Below, piece by piece: positions 1 through 12,700 of a stretch of DNA of 64,000 bases (positions within the stretch are counted from its first letter, which is position 1; each line of letters starts with the position of its first letter). This DNA comes from Atriophallophorus winterbourni (Eukaryota; Platyhelminthes; Trematoda; Plagiorchiida; Microphallidae). The notes under the pieces were generated by a model. It had not been told where the DNA came from and did no database searches. It worked only from the letters and a program-made list of their open reading frames with translations. A program made the position numbers and the translations under genes. The stretch spans positions 1-64,000 of the forward strand of contig JACCGJ010023474.1 of the NCBI GenBank assembly GCA_013407085.1, in the 5' to 3' direction.

Positions 1-1080
1 TCTTAGAATAGTTCATTGCGACGCCTGTTCTCGTATTTCATAATCGATGCTTTACTGAATTTTATGCATCTCTATAAAAATGACAATGCCCATTAAACAC
101 TGAATCAGTCATTTCACGTATCTCAAATTATCTGTCGATTAAGGTATGTTAGAAACAATTCTGAAACAACGTTCTGCTCCACGAAACTGATTTAACAATA
201 TCTCGCTCATGACCACCTCCCACACATTGCACTAAACCAAGTATCCTTGAGCAGACCTCTTTATTCATTTATCCCTTGTTCCCAGGCATATTTGTTATTA
301 ATGAAGTAAAATTACACGATTAGTAAGAAATTCTTTCGTTAATATGACCACCCGCTTGTGATTCCAGTGTAAATATAACGCCTTTTCAAAATTACTCTGA
401 AGCTAATATTTAGATTGCCGGTTAAAACTGAATATTCTCGTCGAAGGGATTGCGATTGCACCAAGGAACACACGCATGTCTTTTTTATTGAAAGCCTCAG
501 GTTCGAATCTTGGAACGGTTGCACATTTCTAGAAGTGTGCTTAATTCCGGTTCACACCATGCCCGAGAGTAGCCTGAATGACAATCATAGTCGGAAAATA
601 ATTGATAACCAAGAACTTTGGGCAGTGGATGCAATCACATTGTCCATACAGATTTAACGATTGCGATAGTGCCCACGATCGTTACCAAAGAAATCGACTT
701 TATTCGTTCACAATAATTTTCAACGATCGTAATTAATCGATCCAAACAAATTCCAGAAAAATCGTCTACGAACATGTTTTACTGTTACTACGTACAATAC
801 TGAGATGTTGTTATGTATGCAATAACTTGTAAGTCAAACTCACACTGAGAAGCTCAACTTTTGCAAATTATACAAGATACCATTATTAAAGAGTAACTAT
901 TCGTGACATTTACCAAGTAGAAAAAAGCTCTGCGGCTCATAACTAGCCAAATTTACAGAACATAAGAAAGGTATTCGAAAATATTCGAGGCCGAAAGGGA
1001 GTCCATAATCATAAAAAGAATGTTTGCAATGAAATGGTTTTTGGTAACGTTTTGCTTCTGAACACCGAATCTTTGTCAGA
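1..1080. other. Stretch with no recognised gene
   Basis: AT-rich sequence. Open frames here are short (at most about 80 codons), lack recognisable domains and overlap on both strands. A tRNA B-box-like word (GGTTCGAATCT) lies near 499-509, but no matching A box or cloverleaf was found, so at most it marks an old tRNA-derived SINE. Confidence 0.5.
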
Positions 1081-1082
1081 CC

Positions 1083-1699
1083 AACGGTTCCGATACGAAC
1101 AGTGTAGCGATTTGTCTGAATAGGAACCACTTCTTATTTAATGGACAACTATACAAGCAAAACAGTGGTTTAGCGATGGGCTCACCGATTTCCGTAATAC
1201 TGGCGAATATGTACATGGAGCACTTCGAAGTGATAGCTTTGAAAAACGAAGCCTTAAAACCAAAGATATGGTGGAGCTATGTCAACGATACATTCGTCAT
1301 CATAAAGCGCAACAGACTAGAAGCATTTCAAAGTTATCTCAGTAATTCGGATAAAAATATCCAGGTCACAAAAGAAACCGTGTCTACGGTAGGGACACTT
1401 CCGGCAAGATAAGAACGACGGTATATTGTAAGCCAATCGACACAGATGCCATTTTGAGATACACATCTGCGCATCCTAAAACAGTATTTCAGTCCGTAGC
1501 GAAATCGCTGTTCTACATGGTTGACCGCCTCTGCTGCGATGATGCCAATAAGAAACGAGCTCATCAAGAAGTCACTCGTCAACTTGCAGCTCATGGTTAC
1601 CCAACGAGCTTAATTAAGCGCCAATTGAACCGAGTTAAACATCGGCAACCAAAAACGAAAAAAGTTTGGCGAGCTACGGTATCTCTACTAGTGATATGA
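1083..1699 (+). pseudogene. Penelope-like element reverse transcriptase fragment
   Basis: Two overlapping frames together resemble the C-terminal part of a Penelope-like (PLE) reverse transcriptase. Frame one (about 1083-1412) reads NGQLYKQNSGLAMGSP and then ANMYMEHFE, followed by WWSYVNDTFVI, the PLE form of the catalytic YVDDT box. Frame two (about 1400-1699) reads TVYCKPIDTD and RQLAAHGYPTSLIKRQ, which follow the palm in PLE proteins. The frame change near 1390-1400 and the first catalytic aspartate changed to asparagine (YVND) indicate a dead copy. The upstream RT motifs and a GIY-YIG nuclease were not found next to it. PLE proteins copy RNA into DNA at chromosomal nicks or ends; this piece should encode nothing active. 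Confidence 0.85.
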
Positions 1700-4280
1700 T
1701 GGGGTGGTGAAAACTTATAGGGAAAGACTTCACGCTGAGGAAGTTAAAATAACAAAGGCTGGGGCGAATGCGGTAAACAAAGTGGATGGGGCGGATATAT
1801 CGACAATTTGGTGTTCGGTTCTGCAGCGGATAAGGATTAACGGGCATAACACCCAATGTGCACATGGATTACGTAAGCAGTGGGTCAGCGGACGCTGTTC
1901 GCACTTAATAAACAATTTAGGGATTAACACAGCATTTAGGGTGTGTGATCAATTGTCTTGATCTCGCCTGTCTATCTTAGAGAACTCAGGCTTGGTCAAG
2001 AAAATGCCATTTAAACCTGAACACTGTTCGCACCGATACCTTTGGTCTGACGAAGCTGTGTTCAGAATCGAAATGTTACCAAAAAACCTTCACTAACCGA
2101 TTCATTACAAACTTTCTTTTACAGAACATTACTTATATCATGGACAAGATCGAGACGTCTATATCCATCACGGGAGCATGCAATCAAACCAGTTTTGAAG
2201 AAACATCTTTGTCTGAAGAATATATCCACCATGACCTATTCGTTCAAAATCTTATTTTCGCGACTATGGATTCCTAATCGAATTTTAAACATGCTAGTCA
2301 TTGAATGATTAGCGACTTAATACAGGCAGGTAAAGACGTCAGATGACAGATAAAACAGAATAATGCTAAGCGAATCATTCATGTCTTCAGATGATTTCGA
2401 AATAACACCAAAACTGCATCAAAACTTTTCTCTTGACAAAATATCAGCTGGACCAAATGGAACCTGAAGAATTCACGATGAAATGCCTTCAGTATGATTT
2501 TCAAATTACAACCGAGTGATATGAAGTGGATACCTCCAATATTTCGAAAACATTAAGGTTTCGGTCGGACACATGAACGTTTACAAAAGCGGTTATTCAT
2601 TTGTCTCGAGGATAAGATGTGTTTGGCTTATGGGTCAATAATTTTTTTATAATTAAACAGAAGTTTATATCAGGCGCTATCTATGCAACTCTGTGCTGAA
2701 ATAATCGAGAATAGATGGCGCATCTTCAAAATTACAGCGAACATCAATGCTTAATCCCGGTTTCAGTCTCAACTATGTGCGTTTTAGGCCACATCGTGGA
2801 CTTCGCAAACGTGGAAGTGATATGGTGGGGGAAGTTCAGGCGCAGTTATGCAACGATGGTTTAAATAACGAAGAGGAGTAGGATCAATAAGGCGCATGCC
2901 TCCACAGTTCATGGTGTGCACACAGGTTGCCCGTGTATCAACGAGAGTCACTGACCTTACTCACACTTGCACATCCGAAGCGCTCAAGGGTATGCACACT
3001 ATGCAGGGAAATGGGTTAATTTAGCTTGATCTATCCTGCCTCTCGTAACAAATTTAGTGATTATTATAGCATGCGTGTCTCAAATAACATTGAATATGAG
3101 GATTAGCCAAATAAATGTATTATAAATCTATTCCGTATGATGAAGCTTCTGTACTAAGAACGAAAATTTGCTCAAAGTGTTCTAACCGATTCTTTACAAA
3201 GTTCGTTTAGGATTGCGTGAACAATTTCACTTTGGCCAATATTAGACCGGGTAAAAATTCTCAAAACACATGCTGTTCCATTGTTCACACACGCGAATTT
3301 ACAGTCTGAGGTACAATAATAAAGACGTAACTCTCCTTTCCTAGCCGAATTGCCTATTGATTTGGCTTGCAAAACAAGCGGCCATATCGTTATCGTTTTT
3401 TATATGGATAAAATAGATTTAGTATATCATTTCGTGGTGGTAGAACGTATGGGTCCCAGTTGCCCGAAATCCCCATACTAAACATGCTCCGAAGACGCGA
3501 GTTTCACACGACCTCTCAGGAATGACTTTGCTTTGTTTACTGTGAGCATGCAATGTGTCGCATAACAATGCTTAGATGCTTTTACTTAGGTGTGAATGTG
3601 TGGCACTGACAAGCGCTCAATAATAAATTCACTTTGAGCAGCTTGAGCTTACGATTTGAAGGCAGTCAACAGACCCCCTTCCACTACCTTCTTAATAACC
3701 AAAAAGGCTTCATGAATTGATCTCGTAAAATGTTACTGATGCGTAGTCGTATTAGGCAGCTCGTAGTCAGACTCAACGTTACAGTAAAAATTTGTGTGAA
3801 TTTTGTTATCCAAATGTACCAGTCTAGTCGTTTCACAAGTCTTAGTATTGTGAGAAGGAAACCTGTTTTATATATTTAAGACAGCAACAAAACGTTTACT
3901 GTATATTTTTACGCCGAAATTGTTAAAAATAAGAAGCCAGCCCTAGAATTGTGAACAATAACCTTTGCCGAGATGGCCTTCCTCGATGCCTCCGAAACTG
4001 CCAAAAACAGCTTATGAAATTTATACTTGATTACCACTGTTAATTAAGGTTCTTATAACGAAACACGATTTTTAAACGCAGAACCCTAAATTGATTCTGT
4101 GTCAACAGTTCAAGACGCTTAAAATTCATCAATGCCGAGCGTCAGCTGTGGGGATGTGAGCACACTTCATTTCTATATGCCATTGATTCTCTACTCCTTA
4201 TCAGACTGTTGGAACATATAGCCGGTTTCCTTGACAGGAAACTTACCTCGATGCCTTACAGGACTAATCATTTAGAAACG
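1700..4280. other. Stretch with no recognised gene
   Basis: No domain could be recognised. A word TTGGTCTGACGAAGCTG at 2042-2058 recurs at 55516-55532 and is treated as a dispersed repeat fragment. The remaining open frames are short and show no coding signature. Confidence 0.5.
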
Positions 4281-5221
4281 AACTCCCTTTCAATGTCAGA
4301 AAATGTAAGGTATTGACTGCTGGAAGACATTCCGAGTTCTCTTACACTCTTGGTTCCCATATTCTTGAAAGCACTGACAAGGAAAAGGACTTGGGTGTGT
4401 GGGTGCGCAGCACTTTGAAACCGTCACATAACGCCACAGCTGTTTATGAAAAGACGTAAAGAGTACTGCTTCTGGTAAAACGCGTGTTCGTGAGTTTCAC
4501 GAAGCAAACTGTTCATCGAATAATTAATGCGTACTTGAGGCCAACCATGGAGTATGCGGTTCAGGCTTGGTAACCTTGGCTACAGAAGGACATCAACCTC
4601 GTGCAGAGAATATATCACCGGACCACCAAGCTCGTATGTGGTTGAAAACACAAACAATACGAAGATCGTATTACAAGTCTCAATCTCTTCCACTCTCGCT
4701 ACCGCCATCTTAGAGGTGATTTGATTCATATGTTCAATATATTGCATACCCCCAACCATCCCCTGAATAAACTATTCACACGACTACCATCCCGAACCAG
4801 CCGGAGTCATAACTACACAGTACTTATTCCCGACTCAAGACGGAACTGTCGAAGGTATTTTTTATTCTGTACGTGTATGTTTTACCTGGAACTCCCTACC
4901 CTGTAATGTTGCACATTCACCCAACTTGGATATATTCAAATTGAACTTGGACAAATTCATGTCGACCAATCCATTGAACCTATATATTCTACACCATTAC
5001 AGCTTTGAAATTTAAAACCATGTATCGAAGTAAACAATACATCTTGACCCCATGGATGTACATCCAAACAATCGAAGACAGTTTCTGCCCTATCGATTTT
5101 TACCTGATTCCTGAACTGCTCAGTAAGCAAACAAATCCCTTTTATACTACTTATGTTATTCGTAATTCTCATATTATTTTGTAAAGCTAGATGCTTTTTC
5201 GACCATTAAATTGAATTGAAT
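4281..5221 (+). pseudogene. CR1/Jockey-like LINE, 3' end of reverse transcriptase
   Basis: Interrupted frames match the C-terminal (thumb and tail) part of a CR1/Jockey-type non-LTR reverse transcriptase: a tract around MEYAVQAW near 4550, then IYHR-TTKLV, an RHLRGDLI-like tract at about 4707-4730, and an open frame at 4721-4906 with HTPNHPLNKLFTRLPSRTSR. Stops and frameshifts lie throughout 4300-4700. The copy ends in AAATTGAATTGAAT at 5208-5221, a terminal direct repeat also seen in the minus-strand relatives at 6166-6182 and 62663-62683. It is a 5'-truncated, inactive insertion. Confidence 0.8.
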
Positions 5222-6165
5222 GTTGACAAGGTGTCAGGATGTTTTATTTCTTTTCCCCACCATTCCCGACCTGTTTTAAACACGGGTATGGTGGGGTAAG
5301 CAAATTTAATAAAAATTTGCAACCGTGGTAAGAATTAATCCAGCGCAAGGAAGTGCAAGGCACGTGCCGCAACCAGTATCAATGCGACCCCCCATATACG
5401 CGATTATAGGTTGCTTTCATTGTCACAAAAGAGGCTTTTGATTACGGTAACAAAGTCTTTTGCAATTGTCGATATCTATGGGTTGCCTTCAGGAATTAAT
5501 TATGTTTAACGGTTGCGCTACGCAGATTTGAAATTTGCCGATGTGTCAAAACAAACACGACTTACTGGAGCCAATTCTTGGCGTCACTGCCTCCAGGATG
5601 AGCACAAGATAGTTATTTATGAACTAAATGAGGTCGTGCTATTAGCTCTGAACTAACACCGAGTATAGTTCTTATCGTGAACAGATCGCACTACATTAAC
5701 GCGTGAAAACTGGTATGGTGAGGATAACGACTACACCAAGGTTTACAATCAAGAAATTGAACTTCGTCTACGCCTGCTGGGTAACGCGAATAGAATCAAG
5801 TGTTCGTATGGGAGAAGAATTACTCCATGGACTGTTGAAATCAAAATGTTAACATGTATGCATAGAATTGCGGCAAAGACGAAAGCTGCTGAACGAACGC
5901 TGCAAGACCACATAGCACAATGGGGGATTTCGACTAGAGATCGAAATTAATGAAAACTCGCAGTGTAACATACAGTCAAATCTATCGGGGCGTCGTCAAA
6001 CGAGCATGTAAGCTCCGTTTCATACTAGGACAATTAAGTTAATGTTGGCAGTAATGAAAAAAGGCATGGCCAACGTATAATTTTGTTGGCATCCATTGAG
6101 AGAGCGGATGCCAATCAAATTATCCTACACCTTCAATCTATTGTGAAATATAAAAAAGATTCAAC
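5222..6165. other. Stretch with no recognised gene
   Basis: Lies between two CR1-like LINE fragments of opposite orientation. No open frame of interest, RNA gene or repeat was recognised. Confidence 0.45.
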
Positions 6166-6790
6166 ACATTCAATTCAATTTTGATGGTCTAAAAAGCATA
6201 TAGCTTTACAAAAAACCACAGAATAATATGGGAACTACGAATAATATAACAAGCATAAACGGGATTTGGTTGCTTACTGAGCAGTTCAGGAATCAGGTAC
6301 AAATTCAAAAGGCAGAAATGGTTTTCGATTGGTGGGATGACAAATGTAGATGCATGGGTTGAAATGCACAGTTTTATTCGATGCACGGATTAAGGGTTTA
6401 CAACATAATCGGTTAGATTGTTCCAAGTAAAACAAACTCGCGCGGCAAAAAATGTCGTCTACAGTTGAGTCGCGAGTGAGGGACAGTTAGAGTCAATGTG
6501 TGAGCTCTTGTCTTATGCGATCCCCGTACATTAAATAAGCAATGCAGTAGGTGATTTGCGGTATTTAAAATATTGTGAACCAAAATCATATCCTCTCGGA
6601 GGCGACGACGTGGATAATCGAATAGATTCAATGTTGTGATTCGCTCATCGTATGGTTTCCGGCTGATTCGGGCAACAAGTTCGGTAGCTCGATGGTATAT
6701 TTTTTGTAAAGTCGCAACATTTTTTTTAAGCCATGACAACAATGCTTGAACTGCATATTCCATCGTGGGTATGATGCATAAAGCGAGCAT
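6166..6790 (-). pseudogene. CR1/Jockey-like LINE, 3' end of reverse transcriptase
   Basis: The minus-strand frame at 6413-6829 carries the same C-terminal LINE tract as the copy at 62663-63540: TMEYAVQALLSWLKK, IYHRATELV, LNLFDYPRRRLREDMIL, then RAHTLTLTVPHSRLNCRR. The 3' UTR (6183-6412) and the terminal ATTCAATTCAATTTT word also match that copy. The 5' junction is near 6770-6790, where similarity stops abruptly, so this is a 5'-truncated insertion. The open frame here is longer than in most relics in the window, which suggests a fairly young copy, but it is only the C-terminal fragment. Confidence 0.85.
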
Positions 6791-9220
6791 CGCTACTAAT
6801 GATAAAGCAAAATATTTAGAAGAGTCCACCGTCTACCGACAGAAGACTACAAGCTTGAAGGTCAACATTCATAGCCAGATTTATAGGTATATGAAAATCA
6901 AGGAACAAACAATTTCTTCAAAAGCAGTGGACCTCCTACTGAAACCACCAGCGAACTATGATAGATGACCAGGTATTAATGGCGCACGAAATATCGAGGA
7001 AATGGAGTAAGGGAATTTTTTTAGCAGAGTTGGCTAGCATGACTGATTTCGTGAAGCTCACTAGAGCCAATCCTGTTTCTCGCTAAAACAGCACGAAACA
7101 GTTGGAGTAAGCACATCAAGTGTAATGAATATGCGTGCAACTAAGAATCTTTTATAGAGTCAAAAGCCGTCATTCAATGTTTCAAAGAATGTTAATCTAA
7201 TTCCAATTCGTTCACGTCTCACACAAACAACTTTGAGGACAAATGTTATTCGGCAAAGAAAGCAGCGCGACCAAGCAACAAATGAAGCTAATAAAGTTTG
7301 ATAAATTTAAATTCATGGATTCGTTCAGAACAAGATTTGAATGTGTAAGCATTGACACTAACACGTCACCTATTCCTGAAATTTGCTTCAACATCAACAC
7401 TTTATGCAGTTTGCAAAAAGTGCCCGAAAAATTTGAAGTTGATAAAAGTGAAATGGGACATCGAGTCATATATTGGGCGTTCAAAGAAACTTGGGGTGCA
7501 TCACCGAATCAGTTGTGCACTTAAATGAAATCGGTTTGTCCATATTTGCTCGATGTCGACAATGGATGAGCATAGTAAGCGCACGATGGTCTAAAAATCC
7601 ACATGACGATACAGTCAAATTGGGGAGTAAAGGTAATTATCAAAAGGTTCACAGCAATAAGCAGTACTCTTTCGATCACACGCTGTCGACGTGTTCCACA
7701 TTTAGCGGCACTCGAACGGAGGAATCTTCAAGATCTAACTCAAAAGTGACCAGTCAACAGCAAGCTCATCAATGACCAGTTTTCCTGTTTTCAACAAGCG
7801 CAGCCAACCCAATGGTCGAAACCTGATTTAAACTCATTTTGAAACACCAGAAAGTTAGAGAACAAAGACACAATTGAACAGCCAATACAACGAATTATGG
7901 GGTTCAAACACAGCTGCGAGATTAGGATGCCTAAAAATGACCAATGTATCGTGTTGCTCAAACCAACCGCATTTACGCGCTGTCTCGGTGATTGCCACCG
8001 AGATTAGTGTGAAACTTTTCCCTCAGTTTCGTGTGAGCAGTTAAACAGGCGAATCATCACGAGCTGTTGACCGGTCTGTGATTCATTATTTGAAAATCGT
8101 TGTTCGTTGTACGAAATCGACAATGGCTTCAAAGTGAAACTTTGTTTACCACTCTTGAAGGTTTACTGAACCTAATCATGGTCACCATTAGATGACGCCA
8201 ATCAGTCAGAAACCAGCTGTAGTGCAGAGGATGTGAGCAACTAGATACACCGTTTTCACTTTACAGTTAGCCAAGCTAGCGCAAGCAACGTATGAAATGT
8301 CAGCTTTCTAGCTCACAACCCGACTGAAAAACGTGAAATCAACTTGACTGGAATAACATTTAGGAGCAATCTTAGACAACAAAGACTGCTTAACTGATAC
8401 CTCCCCAAAATTTGGGTTTCATGTAATTGTAAAGCAAATATTGTGAGGTGCGTACATCTCGATTGAAAAAGTACAAAACTCTTCAGTGCACAAAGCTCCA
8501 TCGGCGAGAGACCTCCCCAGCAGATTTTAATGTCATGAATAGTAGATCTATTCAGGTCACTCCAACCGACGACATACAAAAATGTCCACAAAACACGAGT
8601 TCAAGTTATATATCCCCGATTAGGAAACTATTTTGGCGTATTGTACGCATCTCACCTGAGGAGTTGGACTATCCCAACTACAGCTGACAAGGTCTACATC
8701 ACAGGACATGATCAAACAACAGTTTGTTTCTTGTGACATCTACTACTCAGACTGTCTTTTGCGTTGATGACGTCACTCTACGATCCCCTGGGTAATTGTC
8801 AAACCAATTACCACCATTCTATTAAAATTTCTGCGAGTATCGCAACGTATCATATATACAGCATACAAACTGAACTCCGACATAATGATGAATACTTAAT
8901 TCCAGAGATCGCAGAAAACTAGCAAAGTGGATGACATTGTAGAACCCGCCACAAGCACCCATCTTTATTATAGCAGAAAACCCTCGCATTAACTGTAACC
9001 GATACCCATTAGAAATTCTGAGCAGGCCGGCTAGCATTGGTTAACTAGAATAAGATGGATCAGAATGTTAGTTTGGCCTCCATGCAGACACGGCTATGTA
9101 ATTGTGCAACACTTCAATGCTGTACAGCTAACACCGTGCTGAATTGATTTGCCACAGGCAGTGAGCAGCATGCGGAAACAGGTTGGGGTCTTACTGCCAT
9201 TGCTATTCCCCGCATAATTG
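6791..9220. other. Stretch with no recognised gene
   Basis: Several short open frames (the longest about 100 codons, 7473-7775 +) show no recognisable domain and no splice-linked partner. A phrase near 7937-7965 resembles one near 59907-59935, so part of this stretch is probably old dispersed repeat. Confidence 0.45.
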
Positions 9221-9289
9221 TCTAGAAATGGGCAACCTGTTTATGGCTGTGTGGCACTTTACCTGGATCAAGCTTGTGATTTCATGCAT
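9221..9289 (+). repeat. Dispersed short module, copy 1
   Basis: Carries the words GGGCAACCTG, GTGTGGCACTTT, CCTGGATCAAGCTTGTG and TTTCA in the same order as copies at 16231-16328 (-), 17177-17270 (+) and 37658-37752 (+). The middle part (GACAGTAT..CAGCCCACAT) is degraded here. Origin unknown; probably a SINE or part of an RTE-like LINE. Confidence 0.55.
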
Positions 9290-9299
9290 ACACATATGA

Positions 9300-9737
9300 C
9301 AGTTGGAACTCGACTACATCTGCTGTCTGTGCTTAGCACTAACTTCACAAAAGCTAAACGATGACATACAAATACAGAATTCTCGAATGCAAGTAAAGCA
9401 CCCAAGCCATTACTGCGAGTATTCAGTCGACAAAAATCAAAGAATTGCATTTCCTAAGCCATTGCCCCGAATAAATTATCCCATATGTCTTTATAATAAC
9501 ATTAGAAAAAAGGAATGGGAGTGATAGAGATTGATCTTTATAATCATAGGTTAAATACATACGGAAACAGGGAAACACCTATACACATCGATTCTTGACA
9601 AGATTTAGGATAAAATAGGGTTACAAAGACAGCAAAGCATTTGGGAATAGTCAACAAAAATCGTCTGACGAAAAATAACACGCAAACACGCTGTAGTATT
9701 AAATGACAAGAGTACATCAAGTTTATCGAATGTCCAA
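9300..9737. other. Region downstream of the Ki-67-like gene
   Basis: On the minus strand this is the expected 3' UTR/3' flank. A possible poly(A) signal overlaps the last codons, and no second clear AATAAA was picked out here. No separate gene was seen. Confidence 0.4.
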
Positions 9738-12700
9738 TCAAGAACGTTTATTCCGCAAACCACTGCGAGTTTGGCGGGGCTGGATCGGACTCAGAGATGG
9801 TCTTTTCACCTTCGCAGCGGGAGCCGATGACGCAGTATCCTCAGTGGGAACGGTCTTTCGTTTTGAAGCTCGTTTCGCCAACGGACTTGCCGCAGTGGGA
9901 TGATCAGAACGTGACGCGGCACCAGCTCTTGTACGAGTTTTCACGACAGTCGGCTCAATAGCTGTTTCGTGTGGCGGGACACTGCGGGGAACAGATCGGG
10001 TCGCGCGTTTCGATGTGACACGTGCCTCAGATGCCGATACTTGAGTCGTAACTGGTTGGCTAGGACCCGTTGATGAAGCTTCAACACTCGGTTTATTCGC
10101 TCGTCGAGTTTTCCTCGGAGAAACAACAGGTTTTGTTGGAGTTTTGAAGTTAACCTTCTTTGAACGGGTAACACGGGGTTTGTTTTCAGTAACTTCGGAA
10201 GACTCCGTTAACTTCAATGGAGATTTTGAGACATCCTTTTTCGAACGAGCAATTCGGGATTTGTTGCGAGAAACCGGGGGAGATAATTTAACACTAGTCA
10301 TTTCATGGGTTGAGGAATTCAGAGAAACAGATGACTTTTCAGTACGCGCCGAGCGAGTTTTCGCAGGTTTATGGGATGCAATCACTTCAGGGGACATGGC
10401 TTTATGCGAAACCGATGGTTTTGTACGAGAAACCGTCTTCTTCTTACTGACCACCGACGTGGATTTCGGCAAAACTGGGGATACAGCGGACGGTGAGGAA
10501 ACAACCTTCTTGGTCACGCTACGGGCAGTTTTTAATCGAGAGTCAACTGGCTTATTAGAATCACCAGTGTCTAGATCTACGGGTGACTTAGAGCGAATAG
10601 AAGTATGGGTAGGACGTTTGTTTCGAAGAGTACGACCGGCAACAACAGTTTCAGCGGCATTGTGAAACTTGTCAACAAGGTCTGCATTCGAGGACGCAAT
10701 GGGTTTACGAGTGACTTTACGTGCACTGCGAGAAGACGAACCATCTACAAAGGCAGTACGATAACCGATACCACGTCGAACAGCGTGCTCATCGGAAGAC
10801 TCAACGAACAAATCCGACAAACCAGAAAGACGAGGCGTCGCAACAGCTTTCGGAGTTTTCAGCAAACGACGAACACCAGCAAATCGTGGGGTTGCTGCAC
10901 CTAGACGACGTGCACAGCGAGGCGTCTTTCGTACACTCCGTGGAGAAATGGCATCCTTCACTACACTTGATGGTTCCTCAAACATATCTGTCACACCAGA
11001 AAGACGAGGAGTCGCAACAGCTTTCGGAGTTTTCAGCAAACGACGAACGCCAGCAAATCGTGGGGTTGCTGCACCTAGACGACGTGCACTGCGAGGCGTC
11101 TTTCGTACACTCCGTGGAGAAACGGCACCCTTCACTTCAATTGATGGTTCCTCAAACATTCCTGCCGCACCAGAAAAACGCGGAGTCGCAACAGCTTTCG
11201 GAGTTTTCAGCAAACGACGAACACCAACAAATCGTGGGGTTGCTGCACTACGTGGCGTTTTCCGTACACTCCGTGGAGAAACGGCACCCTTCACTTCAAT
11301 TGATGGTTCCTCAAACATATCTGTCACACCAGAAAGACGTGGAGTCGCAACAGCTTTCGGAGTTTTCAGCAAACGACGGACACCAACAGATCGCGGAGTT
11401 ACTGCAACCAAACGATGTGCACTGCGAGGCGTCTTTCGTACACTCCGTGGAGAAATGGCATCCTTCACTACACTTGATGGTTCCTCAAACATACCTGCCA
11501 CGCCAGAAAGACGAGGAGTCGCAGCAGCTTTGGGAGTTTTCAGCAAACGACGGACACCAACAGATCGCGGAGTTGCTGCACCCTGACGACGTGCACTGCC
11601 AGGCGTCTTTCGTACACTCCGTGGAGAAATGGCTTCCTTCACTCCACTTGATGGTTCCTCAACCAAATCTGCCACACCAGAAAGACGAGGAGTCGCAACA
11701 GCTTTCGGAGTTTTCAGCAAACGACGGACACCGACAGATCGTGGAGTTGCTGCAACCAAACGTCGTGCACTGCGAGGCGTCTTTCGTACACTCCGCGGAG
11801 AAACGGTACCCTCCACTTCAATTGATGGTTCCTCAAACATACCTGCCACAACAGAAAAACGTGGAGTCGCAACAGATTTCGGAGTTTTCAGCAAACGACG
11901 AACACCAACAGACCGTGGGGTTGCTACACTCAAACGACGTGCACTGCGAGGCGTATTTCGTACACTTGGTGGAGAAATGGCTTCCTTCACTCCACTTGAT
12001 GGTTCCTCAACCAATCTGCCACACCAGAAAGACGAGGAGTCGCAACAGCTTTCGGAGTTTTCAGCAAACGACGGACACCGACAGATCGTGGAGTTGCTGC
12101 AACCAAACGTCGTGCACTGCGAGGCGTCTTTCGTACACTCCGCGGAGAAACGGTACCCTCCACTTCATTTGATGGTTCCTCAAACATACCTGCCACAACA
12201 GAAAAACGTGGAGTCGCAACAGATTTCGGAGTTTTCAGCAAACGACGAACACCAACAGACCGTGGGGTTGCTGCACTCAAACGACGTGCACTGCGAGGCG
12301 TCTTTCGTACACTCCGCGGAGAAATGGCATCCTTCACTCCACTTGATGGTTCCTCAAACATATCTGTCACACCAGAAAGACGTGGAGTCGCAACAGCTTT
12401 CGGAGTTTTCAGCAAACGACGAACACCAACAGATCGTGGGGTTGCTGCACTACGAGGCGTATTTCGTACACTTGGTGGAGAAATGGCATCCTTCACTCCA
12501 CTTGATGGTTCCTCAAACATATCTGTCACACCAGAAAGACGTGGAGTCGCAACAGCTTTCGGAGTTTTCAGCAAACGACGAACACCAACAGACCGTGGGG
12601 TTGCTGCACTCAAACGACGTGCACTGCGAGGCGTCTTTCGTACACTCCGTGGAGAAATGGCATCCTTCACTCCACTTGATGGTTCCTCAAACATATCTGT

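Noticed and set aside
499..509. tRNA gene from a B-box-like word
   Set aside because: No A box or cloverleaf pairing could be found around it.
7243..7775. Two overlapping plus frames (93 and 100 codons) as a gene
   Set aside because: No domain, no splice evidence, and the frames overlap a minus-strand frame of equal length.
9941..10174. Small minus-strand frame inside the Ki-67-like tail
   Set aside because: Out-of-frame shadow of the long exon; no domain.
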